Assembly: GCF_014529935.1 (NCBI RefSeq)
Contig: NZ_JACVFC010000002.1
Location: 124,001-188,000 of the forward strand
DNA: 64,000 nucleotides
Reading direction: 5' to 3'
Origin: Chitinophaga qingshengii
GTDB taxonomy: Bacteria; Bacteroidota; Bacteroidia; Chitinophagales; Chitinophagaceae
Positions 34,111 to 43,013 of the stretch are shown in pieces. A model generated the notes under the pieces. It did not search any database, was not told where the DNA came from, and worked only from the letters and a program-made list of their open reading frames with translations. A program made the position numbers and the translations under genes. The number at the start of each line of letters is the position of its first letter. The stretch's first letter is position 1.

Positions 34111-36267
34111 ATGAACTTATTACCTATTACCGGCGACCTGGTACGCGCGCTTGGCTGGAGTATACTTCATGCCCTATGGCAGGCTTTTTTCGTATATGCC
34201 TGTTTAAAAATAGTGCTGAAACTATGGCCCATGGCCAGTGCCAGGATTAAATACAATCTATCTTTTTTTGCTCTCTCAGGTATCTTCACCTGGTTCCTGA
34301 TCACCTTTTATCAGCAATGGCAAACGGTTACCGTAGCCAGACAGTTGCTGGTACAATACACTCCCATGGAGGCGACCGAACCGGCACAACAAACAGCGGT
34401 TCCCTACACCGGGCAATTGAGAGCCATCGAACTCTTTCCCACCCTGGAACAGTGTTTCCCGATACTGGTAACCTTGTACCTGGCGGGCATGTTGCTCATG
34501 GCTATTAAATTCACTTCCGACCTGGTACAACTGCATCACATCCGTACCACCATGATAGAGCCGATGGGCGAAGCCTGGGAAAAACACCTGCAACAGCTGA
34601 TGAAACGGTTGCAGTTATCCCGCCCGGTAAAACTGCTGATATCCCGTTATATCCAGGTACCGGTGATGCTGGGATTCCTGAAACCCGTGATCCTGCTGCC
34701 TGTCGCCATGGTCAACAACCTGTCGGAAGAACAGCTGGAAGCCATTTTGTTACATGAACTGGCACACGTCAAACGCAACGATTATCTGTTGAATATCTTC
34801 CAATCAATTGTTGAAACCATTCTTTTCTTCAATCCTTTCGTATGGCTGATTTCCCGTATCATCCGCCAGGAAAGGGAACACTGTTGCGACGACCTCGTTA
34901 TTGCCGGTACCGTCCAACCCCTGCATTATGCCCAAGCCCTGATGGCGCTGGAAACGTACCGGTTAACTTCCAACCCCATGGCTATGGCTGCTGCAGATGA
35001 TAAACAACATCTGTTTCACCGCATCAAAAGAATTATGGAGATGAAAACAAAACATCTTAACTATAGTCAAAAATTATTAGCAGTCCTCATCATCGCCAGC
35101 GGCCTTATTTCCATTGCATGGCTCAATCCCGCTAAAGGCAAGGACAACGGCAAAAAAGATCCTCAACTCATGATGGTAGGAGATACCAGCATACCAACAC
35201 CCCCATCCCCTCCCGCTGCACCACCAGCGCCACCAACTCCGCCAGCTCCACCGGAACCAGCTGTCACCCCTGACCCAGTCGTAGTGCCCGATGTGCCAGA
35301 TGCACCCGATGCTCCTGACGCTCCTGACGCTCCGGAAATCATGAATGACAACACACTGAATCTTCCGGCACTTCAAAACATGATGGTGATGAATGCGAAA
35401 GGCAGCCCTATGGTCATCATGTCCGACTCCACTCCTGTTCGTTTCAGCCATATCCGGAACACCGAGCAAATGAAAAAACAACTGCGTGAGGCTCAAAAAA
35501 GTGTAGAGCAAGCCATGCAACGCCTGAAGGAAGTCGATATGAAAAAAATCCAGGCCGAAGCACAAGCTGCCGTGAATAAAGTAGACTGGCAGGCGATAGC
35601 CAAAGAAACACAAGAGGCGCAACAAGCTGCCAGGGAAGCGCTAAAAAGCATCGACTGGAAACAAATCCAGCAGGATATCGACAGCAGCTTCGATTTTAAG
35701 TTTGACTTCAACGATGAAAACTGGAAAAGCGATCATGCTAAAATGCGCGCCGAATGGAACGCTGACCGGAAAAAAATGTACGTCAGCCAACAGAAAGCCA
35801 TGAGAGCAACCCGGGAAAGAATGATGGCCGCCAACAAACAACGGATGATCGTTTTCCGTGATTCCGCCAGGGTATTCAACGATTCCCACAGACAGACGAT
35901 GGACAGAAGAAGGGATTCTTCATTCCGTATAGCCGAAAGAGGCAGGATGGAAGCTGACAAAGCGCGCATCAGAGCCGACAATGCACGCAAAAGAGCCGAC
36001 GAGGCACGCTCCAGAGCCGACGAGGCCCGCAAAAGAGCAGATGCCACTTCCAAAAAATATCACGAAATGATAGATAAAATGGCAGGAGACAATCTGATCG
36101 ATAACAAACATACTTTCACCATCGAAAAAAATAAAGATGGCTTGTATATCAACGGTACCAAACAACCAGATAACGTGGCCGATAAATATCGCTCCTATCT
36201 GCAAAATGAACGGACTGTTATCAAACAAGCGGAACCCGGTAATCTGAGTATCAACGTAGAGAATTAA
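34111..36267 (+). CDS. BlaR1-like M56-family membrane metallopeptidase
   Basis: 718 aa. Membrane helices lie at about 15-35, 48-66, 110-135 and 310-330; the zinc site HELAH is at residues 215-219, followed by ERE HCCDD-type residues (REHCCDDLVIAG). The domain after the last helix is not a penicillin-binding sensor. Instead there is a Pro/Ala/Asp-rich stretch (about 350-410) and a long charged helical region (about 445-670) with repeats such as RADEARKRADA. It probably cleaves the BlaI-type repressor on receiving an envelope signal; the signal is unknown. Confidence 0.9.
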   Translation: MNLLPITGDLVRALGWSILHALWQAFFVYACLKIVLKLWPMASARIKYNLSFFALSGIFTWFLITFYQQWQTVTVARQLLVQYTPMEATEPAQQTAVPYTGQLRAIELFPTLEQCFPILVTLYLAGMLLMAIKFTSDLVQLHHIRTTMIEPMGEAWEKHLQQLMKRLQLSRPVKLLISRYIQVPVMLGFLKPVILLPVAMVNNLSEEQLEAILLHELAHVKRNDYLLNIFQSIVETILFFNPFVWLISRIIRQEREHCCDDLVIAGTVQPLHYAQALMALETYRLTSNPMAMAAADDKQHLFHRIKRIMEMKTKHLNYSQKLLAVLIIASGLISIAWLNPAKGKDNGKKDPQLMMVGDTSIPTPPSPPAAPPAPPTPPAPPEPAVTPDPVVVPDVPDAPDAPDAPDAPEIMNDNTLNLPALQNMMVMNAKGSPMVIMSDSTPVRFSHIRNTEQMKKQLREAQKSVEQAMQRLKEVDMKKIQAEAQAAVNKVDWQAIAKETQEAQQAAREALKSIDWKQIQQDIDSSFDFKFDFNDENWKSDHAKMRAEWNADRKKMYVSQQKAMRATRERMMAANKQRMIVFRDSARVFNDSHRQTMDRRRDSSFRIAERGRMEADKARIRADNARKRADEARSRADEARKRADATSKKYHEMIDKMAGDNLIDNKHTFTIEKNKDGLYINGTKQPDNVADKYRSYLQNERTVIKQAEPGNLSINVEN

Positions 36268-36287
36268 TTACCTCTCTATAAAAGAAG

Positions 36288-36346
36288 AAGCGCAAAGAAT
36301 GATACGGCTGGAGTTGCGACAGCGGCCCGTCATATTCTTTGCGCTT
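36288..36346 (+). terminator. Terminator of the blaI-blaR1 transcript
   Basis: AAGCGCAAAGAAT pairs with ATTCTTTGCGCTT (13 bp), with an additional partly paired inner loop, followed by TCTTTATTT. Confidence 0.75.
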
Positions 36347-36566
36347 TCTTTATTTCAGGACTACCGCCTAATAGGGAAAAGCGGTAGTCCAGGCATAGGA
36401 AAGGAACACCAGAACCTGTTATCTAACCAGGTTTATATAGAAGGATAGCAACCCTTAAGAATGAGTTACGAATGGAGCATTACGAATTACGAAACGGCTT
36501 ATAGCTATGCGTATTCACACGCGTATGAATCAGTCAACAACAACCCATAAAAGAATAACAATTGAA

Positions 36567-36670
36567 TAGCGTTTGATGGGGCACTGAATAAAACGGAATA
36601 CAGCTGCGCGCAACTCAAAAGACAACCATGAATAGCGGGGGCACTGAATATGACTGTATACAGCTGAACA
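36567..36670 (+). repeat. Two direct copies of about 45 bp with a 60-base period
   Basis: GGGGCACTGAATA followed by GNATACAGCTG occurs at 36578 and again at 36638, with GAATAGCG before each. A shorter third GGGGCACTGAAATAG occurs at 37116. There is no gene inside; possibly a remnant of a mobile or regulatory element. Confidence 0.55.
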
Positions 36671-36724
36671 GCACTAATACTATCAGATACAGCGCATTAA
36701 TACAGGCAGCTTAATGCATACCGC

Positions 36725-37018
36725 TTAATGAAGAATGGTAAACCCTGACACATGCTGCACCGGTCCCACACTAATCTCCATTTCCGTTACTTTAGCCATG
36801 GCCGGTCCTTTCCGGCACCAGGACAGGAATTGTTCCATCACGGGTTCTTCCGCTTCCGCCAGAATCCATACCGCTTTATCCGGCATATTCCTGATTTGTC
36901 CCTGCACGCCCAGCAGATCTGCCATATGTTTTGCATTAGCCCGGTAGCCAACTCCCTGTACGCGGCCTTTCACAACGATCTCTTTGTGTACGATTGATTT
37001 GGTTGTCATAACGTCCAT
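36725..37018 (-). CDS. acyP: Acylphosphatase
   Basis: 97 aa, the usual size. It hydrolyses carboxyl-phosphate bonds such as acetyl phosphate and carbamoyl phosphate in the cytoplasm. The phosphate-binding loop GRVQGVGYR (with the catalytic Arg) and the nearby Asn in GQIRNMPDKAVWI are present. An ATG at residue 4 (MTTKS) is an alternative start. It is monocistronic. Confidence 0.92.
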   Translation of the reverse strand: MDVMTTKSIVHKEIVVKGRVQGVGYRANAKHMADLLGVQGQIRNMPDKAVWILAEAEEPVMEQFLSWCRKGPAMAKVTEMEISVGPVQHVSGFTILH

Positions 37019-37406
37019 GGTTATTTCAAAAAATGTCTGAATCAGGGTGGATACAGATCAGCTGATCCATTGGTCCATAATAGGTTGAATGGCCAAACGA
37101 ATGTAACATTTAATCCCGGGGCACTGAAATAGATTTCTCCGGCGGCATCGCCTGCCATCTGCGCAAACAGTTGTTGGCATTCAACTTACACCGGTTATGT
37201 AATAACAGCAACTCCCCGTTAAGAGGAAAGATAGAGAATGGTTAACTTGAGGGAAACAAACTACAGATGAAAACTGAAGGGGTCACAAAATAATAGCCTG
37301 CAAGTTCTTTACAGCATTTATGATACAGCTCGTTCAGTTTCCATCCAATGCATCTCCAATCCGGCTCTTCCCGATTCAGACAATGATATATAAAAAGTTC
37401 AACCTG
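37019..37406. other. 388-base gap without a recognised gene
   Basis: It contains a partial GGGGCACTGAA repeat (37116) and otherwise nothing I recognise. Short frames here have no start context or coding look. Confidence 0.5.
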
Positions 37407-38003
37407 CTAAGCAGCATAATTGAACAAAGATCCTGTCATATGTTCAATATCGCCAAACACGATATCCCGCACCCGTTGATACTTACCACCTGTTACCGGC
37501 CGCTTCAGCAGCGTAAAACAATGGCAGTTAAAACTCCGCACAAACAAACGTTGCGTTAAAGCCGGCAACACCTTGCCGATAGCAGTATCATCCAGCCCAC
37601 GCGCAATCGTCATACCCGGCTTAAAGGCCTGTGGCTTCAGATCAAAACACTGCAGAATGCTCTTGTGCAGCTCCACCAATGGCTTAGGATTGGCCACATT
37701 CACACAGATACTCTGCCGGCCATCTGCATGCCGCACCGCCTCCAATCGCGATGTATAAATAGCAAAACCTGACTGACGTTTGGCAACTTCTTCCACCATG
37801 TCAATAAAGTCATCTTCAAAACGCGCCGGAAACTCGGATCTGAATAGTGGGATATGCACCGGGGATGTTATGCTTGCAGCATCCTCCAGGGACGTCGCAA
37901 TAAACTGCCGTATACGGTTTACATCTTTCGCTACTACCACATCCGGATTCACTACCAGCAAATAATCAAATAACGCTTCCGAAGTTTCATAATTCGTATT
38001 CAT
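37407..38003 (-). CDS. 2H-phosphoesterase-like protein (2'-5' RNA ligase family), divergent
   Basis: 198 aa from the ATG at 38003. The fold order resembles LigT/2H proteins: an N-terminal half with PVHIPLFRSEFPARFEDDF and a C-terminal half with RSFNCHCFTLLKRPVT. The family needs two H-x-T/S motifs; here the first is H-I-P and the second H-C-F-T, so the catalytic set is incomplete and activity is doubtful. Family members act on cyclic phosphates of RNA. It is a lone gene. Confidence 0.55.
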   Translation of the reverse strand: MNTNYETSEALFDYLLVVNPDVVVAKDVNRIRQFIATSLEDAASITSPVHIPLFRSEFPARFEDDFIDMVEEVAKRQSGFAIYTSRLEAVRHADGRQSICVNVANPKPLVELHKSILQCFDLKPQAFKPGMTIARGLDDTAIGKVLPALTQRLFVRSFNCHCFTLLKRPVTGGKYQRVRDIVFGDIEHMTGSLFNYAA

Positions 38004-38130
38004 AACCTGATATTTTAACACTGACTGTTAGAATGACAATACGAATATACAACCTTTTTTCGGAAATACTAATTTTTTTAGCATTTTATACTAAAAAAAT
38101 ACGCAGATTTTCAACCGGCGCATAAAAAAC

Positions 38131-38162
38131 AGCAGGGATAAGCGTTTCCGCCTATCCCTGCT
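38131..38162 (-). terminator. Terminator of tpiA
   Basis: AGCAGGGATAAGCG and CGCCTATCCCTGCT form a 14-bp stem with one mismatch and a 4-base loop. Read leftward a T-run (GTTTTTT) follows. Confidence 0.85.
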
Positions 38163-38184
38163 TCATGCTTTATGTTAAAAAATA

Positions 38185-38946
38185 CTAACCCAAATGCTGG
38201 ATAATCGCTACAAAATCATTCGCCACTAAAGACGCACCACCAATCAAACCACCGTCTACATCAGGATTGGCAAACAGCTCCGCTGCATTGCCCGGCTTAG
38301 CACTGCCACCATACAGGATGGTCAGATGCAATGCCGCCTCTCTGCCAAATTTATTAGCAATCTGTGAACGGATAAAGGCGTGCATATCCTGCGCCTGTGC
38401 TGCACTCGCAGTAAGACCGGTACCAATAGCCCAGATCGGCTCATAGGCAATCACTACATTTTTAAGCTGCTCTTCGGTCAGGTGATACAGGCTTTCTTCC
38501 AGCTGTTTGGATACATAAGCGTTCTGGGTTTCAGACTGACGCACTTCCAACGGCTCGCCACAGCAGAAAATAGGTTTGATACCGGCAGCCAGGGCCAGGT
38601 CCACTTTCTTGGCCAGCACTGCGTTGCTTTCCTGGAAATATTCCCTTCTTTCGGAGTGACCAATAATCACATAATCCACGCCGATAGACTGCAGCATGTC
38701 TGCAGACACTTCGCCGGTATAAGCGCCGGATTTTTCGCTGGCGCAGTTCTGTGCAGCCACATAGAAACCGGGATAGTTCTTCAACAGTGACTTAGCCTTG
38801 GTCAGGTACGGGAAAGGAGTGGCTACCACTACTTCCTGTCCTTCTGCCAGCTTAAGGCCAGCCTGCAGAATGTCATTGATCAATTGTTCACCCTGCGCCA
38901 GCGTGAGGTTCATCTTCCAGTTACCTGCAACAATTTTTTTTCTCAT
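38185..38946 (-). CDS. tpiA: Triosephosphate isomerase
   Basis: 253 aa. It interconverts dihydroxyacetone phosphate and glyceraldehyde 3-phosphate in glycolysis. N-terminal GNWKMN holds the active-site Lys, GHSERR holds the electrophilic His, and YEPIWAIGTGLTAS holds the catalytic Glu. ILYGGSAKPGNA and DGGLIGGAS form the phosphate-gripping loops. It starts 22 bases after the GlmU-family gene and probably shares its transcript. Confidence 0.97.
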   Translation of the reverse strand: MRKKIVAGNWKMNLTLAQGEQLINDILQAGLKLAEGQEVVVATPFPYLTKAKSLLKNYPGFYVAAQNCASEKSGAYTGEVSADMLQSIGVDYVIIGHSERREYFQESNAVLAKKVDLALAAGIKPIFCCGEPLEVRQSETQNAYVSKQLEESLYHLTEEQLKNVVIAYEPIWAIGTGLTASAAQAQDMHAFIRSQIANKFGREAALHLTILYGGSAKPGNAAELFANPDVDGGLIGGASLVANDFVAIIQHLG

Positions 38947-38967
38947 GATGTACTGTGATATTAAATT

Positions 38968-40149
38968 TTATGGTCGTTGTGTGTTTGTTTCGTGAAATAT
39001 GGCTTCCAGTACCTTTCGATCGGTATCTTCCAGCTGCCGCCCTTTAAACGCCATCCAGGCAGCAGCATCGCGCAGCGCCTCAGGCAGGCGGTAGGCGGTC
39101 ATCCCTACCTGGTGCCCCCAGCTGAAGGAGGGCATAAATGCAGGCGGAAACCCCGCTCCGAAAATATTACAGGATACCCCCACCACCGTACCGGTGTTGA
39201 GCATGGTATTGATACCGGTGCGACTGAAATCCCCCATCATCACGCCGCATTTCTGACCGGCCGGCTCTGTTGCCTGTTTGGCCTCCATCCACACTTTCAC
39301 TACGGCAGCGTTGTTTTTTACATTGGAACAGTTGGTATTGCCTCCCAGGTTACACCACTCGCCTATCACGGCATCACCAACATAACCGTCATGTGATTTA
39401 TTGGAATAGCCGAAAAATACGCTGTTTTTGATTTCACCGCCACCAATACAATAAGGCCCCAGGGTAGTGGCCCCATATATTTTAGTCCCCATTTTTAGCA
39501 CGGCACCTTCTCCGAGGGCCAATGGCCCTCTTACGGCACAGCCTTCCATAATAAGGGCATTACGGCCAATATAAATGGGACCGGTGGCGGCGTTGAGTAT
39601 GGAGCAATGTACGGCGGCGCCCGGCTCCAGGAATATATTTTCGGGATGCGATACCTGGCAGCCTTCCGGCAGCGGTGCAGAGCTCCGCCCTTCGGTTAAC
39701 CGGGCAAAATCCTCCCGGATGGCCCGGTCATTTTGCATAAAAATATCCCAGGGCCTGAAAATACCGGCTACCGGGCCGGTATAATTTTTACGGCTCACAG
39801 CGGGCAACAGATGTACTTCCCGCCCCTGTATTTTTTTCGCAATCAGGCGATTATCCTTATACAACTCCTCATCAGGCGCTAATTCACCGATGGCAGCTAC
39901 CAAGGCTGCGTCGGGCATAATATGCCCGCTGATCAATATGTTCACGGTAGTATCGCCTCCACGTTGCAGCGGATACTTCTCCTGCAAATATGGTACGGTA
40001 AAGTGACTGACGTCTGCCCCCAGCCAATGTTCCCACTTTTCCTGTATGGTAAGAATCCCTACTCTGCAGGCGGCAATGGGTCTTGTATGCGTAAAGGGGT
40101 ATAACAGGTCACGTTCGGGCGTGTCGAAAAGAATGTAATTACGCTCCAT
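38968..40149 (-). CDS. GlmU-family sugar nucleotidyltransferase-like protein
   Basis: 393 aa. An N-terminal nucleotidyltransferase-like half (MERNYILFDTPERDLLYPFT) is joined to a C-terminal left-handed beta-helix (GPIYIGRNALIMEGCAVRGP, LGPYCIGGGEIKNSVFFGYS). The usual nucleotide-binding GxGTRM motif is not present, so the first domain may not transfer nucleotides. It is often called putative glucose-1-phosphate thymidylyltransferase in Bacteroidota. tpiA follows. The role is probably in activated-sugar metabolism. Confidence 0.75.
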   Translation of the reverse strand: MERNYILFDTPERDLLYPFTHTRPIAACRVGILTIQEKWEHWLGADVSHFTVPYLQEKYPLQRGGDTTVNILISGHIMPDAALVAAIGELAPDEELYKDNRLIAKKIQGREVHLLPAVSRKNYTGPVAGIFRPWDIFMQNDRAIREDFARLTEGRSSAPLPEGCQVSHPENIFLEPGAAVHCSILNAATGPIYIGRNALIMEGCAVRGPLALGEGAVLKMGTKIYGATTLGPYCIGGGEIKNSVFFGYSNKSHDGYVGDAVIGEWCNLGGNTNCSNVKNNAAVVKVWMEAKQATEPAGQKCGVMMGDFSRTGINTMLNTGTVVGVSCNIFGAGFPPAFMPSFSWGHQVGMTAYRLPEALRDAAAWMAFKGRQLEDTDRKVLEAIFHETNTQRP

Positions 40150-40166
40150 AGGGGTTAAAAATAAAA

Positions 40167-40192
40167 AATCCCATCGATAAGCCGATGGGATT
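40167..40192 (-). terminator. Terminator of rpmE2
   Basis: AATCCCATCG / CGATGGGATT (10 bp, 6-base loop). Read leftward it is followed by TTTTATTTTTAA. Confidence 0.85.
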
Positions 40193-40218
40193 CTTTATAA
40201 AAATATTGTTGCGAACAA

Positions 40219-40470
40219 CTAGGCTTTTTTAGCGTAGCGTTTGTTGAATTTGTCGATACGTCCTGCGGTATCCACCAACACATTCTTACCAGTATAGAAA
40301 GGGTGAGAAGTATTGGAAATTTCCAACTTAATCAACGGATACTCATTGCCATCTTCCCACTTTACAGTTTCTTTGGAAGGAGCAGTGGAACGGCTTAAAA
40401 AGCTGTGTCCGTTTGACATATCTTTAAATACCACAAATCTGTAATTTTCCGGATGGATTCCCTGTTTCAT
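40219..40470 (-). CDS. rpmE2: 50S ribosomal protein L31, type B
   Basis: 83 aa from the ATG at 40470; the frame runs 57 bases further upstream, but the inner start gives the standard MKQGIHPENYRFVVFKD. It lacks the four zinc-binding Cys of type A L31, so it is the zinc-independent form, which in many bacteria replaces type A under zinc limitation. Downstream of yajQ, it may share its transcript. No Zur-type operator is recognised upstream. Confidence 0.95.
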   Translation of the reverse strand: MKQGIHPENYRFVVFKDMSNGHSFLSRSTAPSKETVKWEDGNEYPLIKLEISNTSHPFYTGKNVLVDTAGRIDKFNKRYAKKA

Positions 40471-40545
40471 ATCAAATATTATTGTAAATACAGGGTGCAA
40501 AGGTAACCAAATTTCTTTAACACCCAAAGTTTATTGTAAAAAAAA

Positions 40546-41037
40546 TCAGGATTTCATATTTATATACTGCAACGGAATACCCAGGTTGGCTTCCCGGCAC
40601 TTCTGTATAACCTCCTGTAAATCATCTATTTTTTTGCCTGTCACCCGAACAATGTCGTCCATAATGGCAGCCTGTACCTTGGTTCCGGAATCTTTGATCA
40701 ACTTCACGATCTTTTTGGCATCTTCCTGTTTAATACCGTTCCGGATAGGCACTTCTTTCTTATATACCTTACCACTCTGATAAGGCTCTTTACTCTGGTC
40801 GTAAATGGTGGCTTCCAGGCCCTGCCGCATGGAACGCGAAATCAGCACGTCCAGCACCTGCCCCAGCTTCATATCACTGTCTACCTCTATGTTCAGCACC
40901 AGATCTTTTTTGTTCAGCTCTATTACCACATGTGAGCCTTTGAAGTCAAACCGGTTGGTGACTTCCTTCTTCACAGTGTTAACCGCATTATCCAGTGTCT
41001 GTAAATCTACTTTGCTAACAATATCAAAGGACGGCAT
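40546..41037 (-). CDS. yajQ: YajQ-family nucleotide-binding protein
   Basis: 163 aa, standard length. MPSFDIVSKVDLQTLDNAVN and NRFDFKGSHVVIELNKKDL are typical. Members bind nucleotides such as cyclic di-GMP and can act as regulators; in this phylum the ligand is not tested. Its promoter (41065-41072) lies between a terminator and the start. Confidence 0.93.
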   Translation of the reverse strand: MPSFDIVSKVDLQTLDNAVNTVKKEVTNRFDFKGSHVVIELNKKDLVLNIEVDSDMKLGQVLDVLISRSMRQGLEATIYDQSKEPYQSGKVYKKEVPIRNGIKQEDAKKIVKLIKDSGTKVQAAIMDDIVRVTGKKIDDLQEVIQKCREANLGIPLQYINMKS

Positions 41038-41064
41038 AAATCAATTATTTTTATATTCGAACGA

Positions 41065-41072
41065 CAAATATA
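41065..41072 (-). promoter_or_regulatory. Candidate -7 box of yajQ
   Basis: Minus strand TATATTTG fits TAnnTTTG, 27 bases before the ATG and just downstream of the preceding terminator, which is the expected order. Confidence 0.5.
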
Positions 41073-41083
41073 AAAAAGAAAAA

Positions 41084-41103
41084 GCAGGTAGTGAACTACC
41101 TGC
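41084..41103 (-). terminator. Terminator of the sigma - DUF4097 - DUF2807 operon
   Basis: GCAGGTAG-TTCA-CTACCTGC on the minus strand is followed by TTTTTCTTTTTT. Confidence 0.9.
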
Positions 41104-41134
41104 CCGTCATATATAAATCTAAATCTAAAAAAAA

Positions 41135-41878
41135 TTAAATGGGACGCACGTTACCCATGCCGGAAACGGACTGAGTAACAGCGGGACTGCCTTTATACCT
41201 CACCTTTCCCACACCGGATACGCTTACATCCAGTTTTTTCTCTGCAAACACCTTGGCTTCACCGCTACCGGAGATAGCCACCTTCACCTCCTGTGTCTGA
41301 AAATCCAGGGCATTGATGTGCGCTGCGCCGGAAGCTCCGTAAGATACCTCGCTGCAAGTGCCTTTCAGGTCTACCTGGCTGGCGCCGGACATGCCGACTT
41401 CCAGTTTCCGGGCAGCCAGATTCAGATCGGCAGAGGTAGCGCCACTTAATACCACTTCCAGGTCATCAGATTTGATAGGCCCTTTCCCGGTAAAACTGCA
41501 GGCTCCGCTGGCGGTCAGTTTTTTCACCTGCTGGATGGTTACATGCACGATGATTTTTTTGGTAGGATCAATGTTGATTCCTTTGCGGGTGTAAATTTCC
41601 AGCTGATTGCCGGAGATGTTTGTCTCGATATATGGCAATAAATTTTCTTCTGCATCTATCTGGATACTGTTGGTGCTGCCTTGTTGCAGTTCTACATGGT
41701 ACACGCCTCCAGTGCTGATTTTATTGAAATTACCGGCAGTCCGGCTTTCGGATTTCATTTGACCATTACCTCTTACACGTTCCTCCAATATTGCTCGGCT
41801 GATAGTGAAAGATGCCAGCAGGGCGCAAAACGCGACCAGGAAAGTGCCGGATACTACATACTTAAAAGTTGTTTTCAT
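41135..41878 (-). CDS. DUF2807 (head GIN) exported protein
   Basis: 247 aa. A signal-anchor (TFLVAFCALLASFTISRAIL) precedes a repeating beta-helix domain (GVYHVELQQGSTNSIQIDAE, KKIIVHVTIQQVKKLTASGA). Near-identical ladder units follow: EVVLSGATSADLNLAARKLE, and then others with SGASQ, SGAAH and SGSGE. Such Ser/Gly ladders occur in Bacteroidota envelope proteins of unknown role. It is the last gene of a four-gene operon, 58 bases after the DUF4097-like gene. Confidence 0.85.
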   Translation of the reverse strand: MKTTFKYVVSGTFLVAFCALLASFTISRAILEERVRGNGQMKSESRTAGNFNKISTGGVYHVELQQGSTNSIQIDAEENLLPYIETNISGNQLEIYTRKGINIDPTKKIIVHVTIQQVKKLTASGACSFTGKGPIKSDDLEVVLSGATSADLNLAARKLEVGMSGASQVDLKGTCSEVSYGASGAAHINALDFQTQEVKVAISGSGEAKVFAEKKLDVSVSGVGKVRYKGSPAVTQSVSGMGNVRPI

Positions 41879-41936
41879 GTGGATCTTTTTTAGAAATTGA
41901 TTTATAATCAGGTTTTAGAATGGGCGTTATAGATGA

Positions 41937-43013
41937 TTAATATACACTCAGGCTGGCGTCTGCATTGGTGCCTTTTATCCGTATGACTGGTGAACTTTCG
42001 TTACCGCCACCTGCCTGGGCTTTATATATTATGGTACTGGATGTTTTATTGGAATTTACGTTTTTCAGTTCCAGGCCACTAACATTCACATTCCCATTCA
42101 CCATCACGAAATCCAGTTGCAGCGGCAGCTTACGCGGTACGGCCATTTTTACATCGGAATAAGTCAGTATCAGGTCGGCACCTTTAAAGCCTGGCAAAAT
42201 CCTTTTCACGTTCAGGTCGCCGTAGGTGATCTTCAGGTTGATGTTTCCTACCAGATCACCGAGATTGGTATCTGAAAAGGTAACACGGCCATCTACTTTT
42301 TCTACCCGTTGTATCTTGTAGTTATCGTAGTTGGAGGATACCTTCAGCGTTCCCAGGTTGGTAACATTATAGCTGCTATAGTTGGAGCTCACATCCAGCA
42401 ACTCCAGCTGCTCTGCTTTCAGATCGGAGTAGTTACCTTTCATCACTACCTTGTTAGCTTTGCCGATACGGCCTCTGTCACAGTAATTGAGCTTCAGTGT
42501 CAGGTCCGCTGCGTCGCGGATATCGTAAGCGCAGTAGTTGAGCGATAACTCTGCGGGGAAGTTGAACTTATCTGCGATCACATCTCCGAAGTTATTGTCC
42601 ACCTTCAGCCGGGAAAGGCTTTGCGGGATATATACCTCATAATCTATATTCACATACTCCTTGGAATCTTTTTTCCCGCCGGAGAAGATCCAGGAGCCGG
42701 ACTTATATGCACTGTAATTGGTGGTAAGGCTTACGCCGGCACTGTTCTGGCTCGCATCGATGTTTACATTATCCACGATACCCTGGGATTCCTCACTGCT
42801 TTTACCAAAACCGGTAATGGTGATGACCGCTTTAATTTCATTTTTGCCCCAGGCATGAAAAACCACTTTACCATATTTATTGCTCAGGTTTAATACGGCC
42901 CCTGGGCTGACAGTAAATTCCTTGTTGATCGTTTTTTTATACGTTACGTCGCCTGTGGCGAAAGTGAACAGCGGCAACACAAGGCACAACAGCAAATTAA
43001 ATTTCAGCTTCAT
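41937..43013 (-). CDS. DUF4097-like beta-helix exported protein
   Basis: 358 aa from the ATG at 43013, overlapping the gene before by 17 bases. A signal peptide (MKLKFNLLLCLVLPLFTFAT) precedes a beta-solenoid of repeated strands such as KVVMKGNYSDLKAEQLELLD and LKVSSNYDNYKIQRVEKVDG, which is adhesin-like and akin to DUF4097. Function is unknown, but pairing with a DUF2807 protein under a sigma factor points to an envelope response. Confidence 0.75.
   Translation of the reverse strand: MKLKFNLLLCLVLPLFTFATGDVTYKKTINKEFTVSPGAVLNLSNKYGKVVFHAWGKNEIKAVITITGFGKSSEESQGIVDNVNIDASQNSAGVSLTTNYSAYKSGSWIFSGGKKDSKEYVNIDYEVYIPQSLSRLKVDNNFGDVIADKFNFPAELSLNYCAYDIRDAADLTLKLNYCDRGRIGKANKVVMKGNYSDLKAEQLELLDVSSNYSSYNVTNLGTLKVSSNYDNYKIQRVEKVDGRVTFSDTNLGDLVGNINLKITYGDLNVKRILPGFKGADLILTYSDVKMAVPRKLPLQLDFVMVNGNVNVSGLELKNVNSNKTSSTIIYKAQAGGGNESSPVIRIKGTNADASLSVY

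Larger units (their letters stand above)
36268..36724. other. 457-base gap between blaR1-like and acyP
   Basis: It holds a terminator (36288-36346), a half copy of the ATTACGAATT repeat (36470-36493) and a tandem pair of GGGGCACTGAATA repeats (36567-36670). No credible ORF or known RNA is seen. Confidence 0.6.

Noticed and set aside
34111..36267. Reading the blaI/blaR1 pair as a beta-lactam resistance locus
   Set aside because: No beta-lactamase gene is nearby and the C-terminal domain is not a penicillin-binding fold.
36567..36670. Repeats considered as a CRISPR array
   Set aside because: Only two clear copies with 60-base period and no cas genes.
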